Below, in pieces: positions 59,307-64,000 of a DNA stretch of 64,000 nt. The number at the start of each line of letters is the position of its first letter. Positions within the stretch are counted from its first letter, which is position 1. This DNA is from Rhodobacter sp. (GTDB taxonomy: Bacteria > Pseudomonadota > Alphaproteobacteria > Rhodobacterales > Rhodobacteraceae): assembly GCA_020637595.1 (NCBI GenBank), contig JACKKE010000013.1:34871-98870 (forward strand), read 5' to 3'. A model generated the notes under the pieces. The model was not told where the DNA came from. It did not search any database and worked only from the letters and a program-made list of their open reading frames with translations. Position numbers and translations under genes: made by a program.

Positions 59307-60074
59307 ATGCACCTCGACGTTCATTCGTTGCGCGAATTCTACTACCGCAGCCAGCTGGGCCGCGCCGCCCAGAAGGGCGTGCGCGACCGGGTGGTCGAAC
59401 GCTGGGGGAACACGCGCGGACTGACGATCGCGGGTTACGGGTTCGCGGTGCCGTTGCTGCGCCCGTTCCTGCCGGTGGCCGAGCGGGTGATCGGCCTGAT
59501 GCCCGCCCCCCAGGGGGTGATGCACTGGCCCGCCGACGGCGCCAATCATTCCGTCCTGTGCGACGAGGCTCGCTGGCCCCTGGCCAATGACAGCGTCGAC
59601 CGGCTGGTGCTGATGCACGGGCTGGAGACCGGCGAACACCCGGTGGCCCTGCTGGACGAGGCCCACCGCGTGCTGGCGCCGCAGGGCCGGGCGCTGATCG
59701 TGGTGCCGAACCGCGGCGGGATCTGGGCGCGCTCGGACGCGACGCCGTTCGGTTATGGCCGGCCCTATTCGCGGGCGCAGATCGAAAAGCTGCTGGCCGA
59801 GGCCGGGTTCATGGCCACGGCGCATACCTCGGCGCTGTTCTTTCCGCCCTCGGCCAAGCGGTTCTGGCTGCGCTCGGCGCGCAGCCTCGAACGGCTGGGG
59901 CGGCGCTGGGGGCTGGAGCGTCTGGGTGGCGTGCTGATCATCGAGGCGATGCGCCGCGACACTATCGCGCCCCGCGGCTTGCGGGTCAGCGACCGACAGC
60001 CGCTCAGGGTGCTCGAGGGGATCCCGACGAGCGGCGCCCAGCCGGCCTGGCGCAGCAGCAGGCAGGACGACTGA
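59307..60074 (+). CDS. SAM-dependent methyltransferase
   Basis: A 255-residue class I methyltransferase of the type located next to gloB in many alphaproteobacteria. Residues 40-130 carry the nucleotide fold (GLTIAGYGFAVPLLRPF, then DRLVLMHGLETGE and VLAPQGRALIVVPNRGG). The SAM loop is weakly conserved (IAGYGFA in place of GxGxG). The C-terminal half has FFPPSAKRFWLRSARSLERLGRRWG, a segment seen in that group. Substrate unknown. Confidence 0.82.
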   Translation: MHLDVHSLREFYYRSQLGRAAQKGVRDRVVERWGNTRGLTIAGYGFAVPLLRPFLPVAERVIGLMPAPQGVMHWPADGANHSVLCDEARWPLANDSVDRLVLMHGLETGEHPVALLDEAHRVLAPQGRALIVVPNRGGIWARSDATPFGYGRPYSRAQIEKLLAEAGFMATAHTSALFFPPSAKRFWLRSARSLERLGRRWGLERLGGVLIIEAMRRDTIAPRGLRVSDRQPLRVLEGIPTSGAQPAWRSSRQDD

Positions 60075-60310
60075 CCCCGACGGGCTGTATCGCGCGCGCG
60101 TGCGCGAAGAATTAACCCGTCGAGTGATTCCCCGGTGGTCGCGCGGGCGAATCCGGCGTGCTGGCGGACGGGGCAACCGGGGGCCCAGAGGGTGCCCATT
60201 TCTGCATCGCGGCATCCCGCAAGAGGGGCAAACACCCGCTGCTGCGACAATCTGTCGTCCCGGGGGTCGGCTAAGCGCTAACAAGGGGCGATTTCACATC
60301 TCCTTGATGG

Positions 60311-60339
60311 TTGCGGGACGGGGATTGCTCTGCTACACC
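60311..60339 (+). promoter_or_regulatory. Candidate promoter of the atp operon
   Basis: TTGCGG (60311-60316) and TACACC (60334-60339) are separated by 17 bases, about 98 bases before the atpH start. The 362-base gap 60075-60436 holds no gene that I can support. Confidence 0.35.
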
Positions 60340-60436
60340 CGCGCCGATTTCGGGTGCCGCGCACATTCACGAGCGCCCAGACCATTGCCCGGACCTTGCG
60401 CGAGGTCGGAGGGCGCACAAACTCGAAAGGGTGGAC

Positions 60437-60997
60437 GTGTCCGAACCTGCTTCGATCTCTTCTGGCATCGCCCAGCGATACGCGACGGCGGTTTTCGATC
60501 TGGCCAAGGAAACCGGTGCGCTGGCCGCGCTGGAAGCCGACGTCGACGCGCTGGACGGCGCGCTCGGTGCCAGCGATGAACTGCGTGCGATGCTGACCTC
60601 GCCGGTCTACAGCCGCGAAGACATGGGCAAGGCGATCACCGCCTTGGCCGACAAGATGGCCCTGTCGCCGGTGATGCGCGGCGCGCTGGGCATGATGGCG
60701 CAGAACCGCCGCCTGTTCGCCCTGCAATCGCTGTGCGCCACGCTGCGCCGCATGATCGCGGACGAAAAGGGCGAAGTGACTGCCGATGTCACCTCGGCCA
60801 CCGTGTTGACCAAGGCGCAGGCCGACCAGCTGGCGGCCACCCTCAAGGCGCGGATCGGCAAGACCGTGAAACTGAATGTCGCCGTCGATGAAAGCCTCAT
60901 CGGCGGTCTGATTGTCAAAGTGGGCTCGAAGATGATCGACACCTCGATCCGGTCGAGGCTCGCGGCCCTCCAGAACACCATGAAAGAGGTCGGATAA
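60437..60997 (+). CDS. atpH: F1 ATP synthase delta subunit
   Basis: A 186-residue delta subunit (OSCP-like) that joins F1 to the peripheral stalk. Segments SSGIAQRYATAVFDLAKE near the start and VDESLIGGLIVKVGSKMIDTSIRSRLAALQ at the end are typical. A GTG start at 60437 is chosen (AAAGG six bases before; MSEPASIS), matching family length. The TAATG overlap with atpA shows coupling. First gene of atpHAGD; the F0 genes are elsewhere, as is usual in alphaproteobacteria. Confidence 0.95.
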   Translation: MSEPASISSGIAQRYATAVFDLAKETGALAALEADVDALDGALGASDELRAMLTSPVYSREDMGKAITALADKMALSPVMRGALGMMAQNRRLFALQSLCATLRRMIADEKGEVTADVTSATVLTKAQADQLAATLKARIGKTVKLNVAVDESLIGGLIVKVGSKMIDTSIRSRLAALQNTMKEVG

Positions 60998-62535
60998 TGG
61001 GTATCCAAGCAGCTGAGATCTCTGCGATCCTCAAGGAGCAGATCAAGAACTTCGGCCAGCAGGTCGAAGTGGCCGAAGTTGGCCGCGTGTTGTCGGTCGG
61101 TGACGGTATTGCCCGTGTCCACGGCCTCGACAACGTGCAGGCGGGCGAGATGGTCGAGTTCCCGGGCGGTATCCGCGGGATGGCTCTGAACCTCGAGTCC
61201 GACAACGTCGGTATCGTTATCTTTGGCGACGACCGTTCGATCAAGGAAGGCGACACCGTCAAGCGCACGCAGTCGATCGTGGACGTGCCCGCCGGCGAAG
61301 CCCTGCTGGGTCGCGTCGTCGACGGTCTCGGCAACCCGATCGACGGCAAGGGTCCGATCGCCTTCTCCGAGCGTCGCGTGGCCGACGTCAAGGCGCCGGG
61401 CATCATTCCCCGGAAATCGGTGCACGAGCCGATGGCCACCGGCCTCAAGTCGGTCGACGCCATGATCCCGATCGGTCGCGGCCAGCGCGAGCTGATCATC
61501 GGTGACCGTCAGACCGGCAAGACCGCCGTGGCCCTGGACGCGATCCTGAACCAGAAATCGTATAACGAAGCTGCCGGCGACGACGAGTCGAAGAAGCTCT
61601 ACTGCATCTACGTCGCCGTGGGTCAGAAGCGTTCGACCGTGGCCCAGCTGGTGAAGAAGCTGGAAGAAAACGGCGCGATGGACTACTCGATCGTCGTCGC
61701 CGCGACCGCTTCGGACCCCGCGCCGATGCAGTTTCTCGCGCCCTATGCCGCGACCGCGATGGCGGAATACTTCCGCGACAACGGCCGCCATGCGCTGATC
61801 ATCTATGATGACCTCTCCAAGCAGGCCGTCGCCTATCGCCAGATGTCGCTGCTGCTGCGCCGTCCGCCGGGGCGTGAAGCCTATCCGGGCGACGTGTTCT
61901 ATCTCCACAGCCGCCTGCTGGAACGTTCGGCGAAGCTGAACGAAGACAATGGCTCGGGCTCGCTGACCGCGCTGCCGATCATCGAAACCCAGGGCGGCGA
62001 CGTGTCGGCCTTTATCCCGACCAACGTGATCTCGATCACCGACGGCCAGATCTTCCTGGAAACCGAACTGTTCTACCAGGGCATCCGCCCCGCCGTGAAC
62101 ACCGGTCTGTCGGTGTCGCGCGTCGGCTCGTCGGCCCAGACCAACGCCATGAAGTCGGTCGCCGGTCCGGTGAAACTGGAACTCGCGCAGTATCGCGAAA
62201 TGGCCGCCTTTGCGCAGTTCGGCTCGGACCTCGACGCCGCGACGCAAAAGCTGCTGAACCGCGGTGCCCGCCTGACCGAGCTGATGAAGCAGCCGCAGTA
62301 TTCGCCGCTGACCAACGCCGAGATCGTCTGCGTGATCTACGCCGGCACCCAGGGTTACCTGGACAACATCGGCGTGAAGGACGTGGGTCGCTTCGAGAAG
62401 GGTCTGCTGGCGCACCTGCGTGGCAAGCACAAGGCTCTGTTGGACGACATCACCAACAACGACCGCAAGGTTAAGGGCGAACTGGAAGACAAGATCCGCA
62501 CGGCTCTCGACGAATACTCGAAAGACTTCGCCTGA
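60997..62535 (+). CDS. atpA: F1 ATP synthase alpha subunit
   Basis: A 512-residue alpha subunit. The nucleotide-binding P-loop GDRQTGKTA is near residue 170, with the catalytic arginine finger in the VGSSAQTNAMKSVAGPVK region and SIREQ-like SVSRVGSS. It makes the non-catalytic half of the alpha3-beta3 hexamer. It starts within the last base of atpH; 23 bases follow before atpG. Confidence 0.97.
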   Translation: MGIQAAEISAILKEQIKNFGQQVEVAEVGRVLSVGDGIARVHGLDNVQAGEMVEFPGGIRGMALNLESDNVGIVIFGDDRSIKEGDTVKRTQSIVDVPAGEALLGRVVDGLGNPIDGKGPIAFSERRVADVKAPGIIPRKSVHEPMATGLKSVDAMIPIGRGQRELIIGDRQTGKTAVALDAILNQKSYNEAAGDDESKKLYCIYVAVGQKRSTVAQLVKKLEENGAMDYSIVVAATASDPAPMQFLAPYAATAMAEYFRDNGRHALIIYDDLSKQAVAYRQMSLLLRRPPGREAYPGDVFYLHSRLLERSAKLNEDNGSGSLTALPIIETQGGDVSAFIPTNVISITDGQIFLETELFYQGIRPAVNTGLSVSRVGSSAQTNAMKSVAGPVKLELAQYREMAAFAQFGSDLDAATQKLLNRGARLTELMKQPQYSPLTNAEIVCVIYAGTQGYLDNIGVKDVGRFEKGLLAHLRGKHKALLDDITNNDRKVKGELEDKIRTALDEYSKDFA

Positions 62536-62558
62536 GGGCGGGACAAGAGGACAGGTAG

Positions 62559-63431
62559 ATGCCAAGCCTCAAGGACCTGAAAAACCGGATCGCGAGTGTC
62601 AAGAACACCCGCAAGATCACGAAGGCGATGCAGATGGTCGCGGCGGCGAAGCTCCGCCGCGCCCAGGAAGCAGCCGAAGCCGCGCGGCCCTATGCCGCGC
62701 GGATGGAAGCCGTCGTTAACGGCCTGGCCGCCTCGGTCGTCGGATCGGGCACCGCGCCGCGCCTTCTGGCCGGCACGGGTGCCGATCAGGTGCACCTGCT
62801 GGTGGTGATGACCGGCGAGCGCGGCCTCTGCGGGGGCTTCAACTCGTCGATCGTCAAGCTGGCGCGCAGCCATGCGCAAGAGCTGCTGGCCCGGGGCAAA
62901 ACGGTGAAGATCCTGACCGTCGGCAAGAAGGGCCGCGATCAGCTGAAGCGCGACATGGGCAGCCATTTCGTCGGCCACGTCGATCTGTCCGAAGTGCGCC
63001 GTATCGGCTATGACAACGCCCGCTCGATCGCCCAGGACGTCCTGGCGCGCTTCGACGGCGGCGAGTTCGACGTCGCGACGATCTTCTTCAACCGTTTCCA
63101 GTCGGTGATCACGCAGATCCCGACGGCGCAGCAGATCATCCCCGCTCCGCTGGGCGAGGGGACGTCGGACAGCTCGGCCGTCTATGACTATGAGCCGTCC
63201 GAGGATGCGATCCTCACGGATCTGCTGCCGCGCTCGATTGCGACGCAGATCTTCGCGGCGCTCTTGGAAAACAACGCCTCGTTCAACGGCGCGCAGATGT
63301 CCGCGATGGATAACGCGACGCGGAACGCGGGTGACATGATCGACAAGCTGACGATCGAGTTCAACCGTTCGCGTCAGGCCGTCATCACCAACGAACTGAT
63401 TGAGATCATTTCGGGCGCCGAGGCGCTCTGA
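62559..63431 (+). CDS. atpG: F1 ATP synthase gamma subunit
   Basis: A 290-residue gamma subunit, the rotating central stalk. N-terminal coiled-coil helix MPSLKDLKNRIASVKNTRKI and ITKAMQMVAAAKLRRAQ, the GLCGGFNSS loop, and the C-terminal AMDNATRNAGDMIDKLTIEFNR are all present. Starts after 23 bases from atpA. Confidence 0.97.
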   Translation: MPSLKDLKNRIASVKNTRKITKAMQMVAAAKLRRAQEAAEAARPYAARMEAVVNGLAASVVGSGTAPRLLAGTGADQVHLLVVMTGERGLCGGFNSSIVKLARSHAQELLARGKTVKILTVGKKGRDQLKRDMGSHFVGHVDLSEVRRIGYDNARSIAQDVLARFDGGEFDVATIFFNRFQSVITQIPTAQQIIPAPLGEGTSDSSAVYDYEPSEDAILTDLLPRSIATQIFAALLENNASFNGAQMSAMDNATRNAGDMIDKLTIEFNRSRQAVITNELIEIISGAEAL

Positions 63432-63450
63432 GGAACCGGAGAAACCCACA

Positions 63451-64000
<550 letters not shown>

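Noticed and set aside
60075..60436. Small genes in the leader of the atp operon
   Set aside because: No frame with a start, ribosome site and sensible composition; only promoter-like elements.

Overview
The window is high-GC DNA from an alphaproteobacterium of the order Rhodobacterales (Rhodobacter/Paracoccus/roseobacter type). The grounds are a gene transfer agent (GTA) structural cluster of the Rhodobacter type, a pyruvate dehydrogenase E1 beta with its own lipoyl domain, a DUF4167 gene, an RpoHII-like sigma factor, ureohydrolase and AidB genes of the expected types, and an F1 ATP synthase operon in the order delta-alpha-gamma-beta. Species cannot be named from sequence alone. No tRNA, rRNA, CRISPR array, IS element, integrase or toxin/antitoxin pair is visible.

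Layout. 1-9.8 kb: the right-hand part of the GTA cluster, from the end of the major capsid gene (g5) through head-tail connector, tail tube, tape measure, hub, NlpC/P60 peptidase and the large tip protein g15, plus a small attached gene. 9.8-15.3 kb: cysE, an AhpD-like gene, the pdhA-pdhB-pdhC operon (minus strand) and ftsB. 15.5-20.3 kb: aidB, a short HTH regulator with a candidate operator, tatA-tatB-tatC and a DUF815 ATPase. 20.4-28.8 kb: a secreted seven-repeat RCC1 propeller, DUF1499, a ureohydrolase, glmU-glmS, a flavin-fold protein, an AlkD-like glycosylase, an AAG/Mpg glycosylase and a YjbQ gene. 29.2-37 kb: a small outer-membrane barrel, then rpoD, dnaG, DUF4167, prmC and prfA on the minus strand. 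37.3-40 kb: nlpD-like, pcm and surE, the synteny seen in E. coli but without rpoS. 40.2-46.2 kb: an accessory-looking region with a secreted protein, a 3-hydroxyisobutyrate-type dehydrogenase, three tandem membrane-anchored LytTR regulators and a divergent ABC-2 transporter. 46.2-55.9 kb: an ornithine-cyclodeaminase-like gene, a cysteine-rich MarR regulator divergent from an RpoH-type sigma factor, VanZ-like and DUF2125 genes, ChaC, and a MotA/MotB-like motor pair whose MotB-like protein carries an exact-period 96-bp repeat array. 55.9-64 kb: clpA, gloB, a methyltransferase and atpHAGD, with atpD cut by the window end.

The strongest candidates for something little described are (i) the three paralogous TM-LytTR regulators beside a divergent ABC transporter, with two strong inverted repeats in their control regions; (ii) the two-gene proton-motor-like pair with a long cytoplasmic tail and a long repeat-built periplasmic stalk; (iii) the MarR protein with a six-cysteine tail facing a heat-shock/oxidative sigma factor; and (iv) a composite intergenic element (GC hairpin plus a conserved 27-bp motif) present three times in the window. 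Most of the remainder is ordinary core genome. Promoter calls are by eye and weak unless stated.
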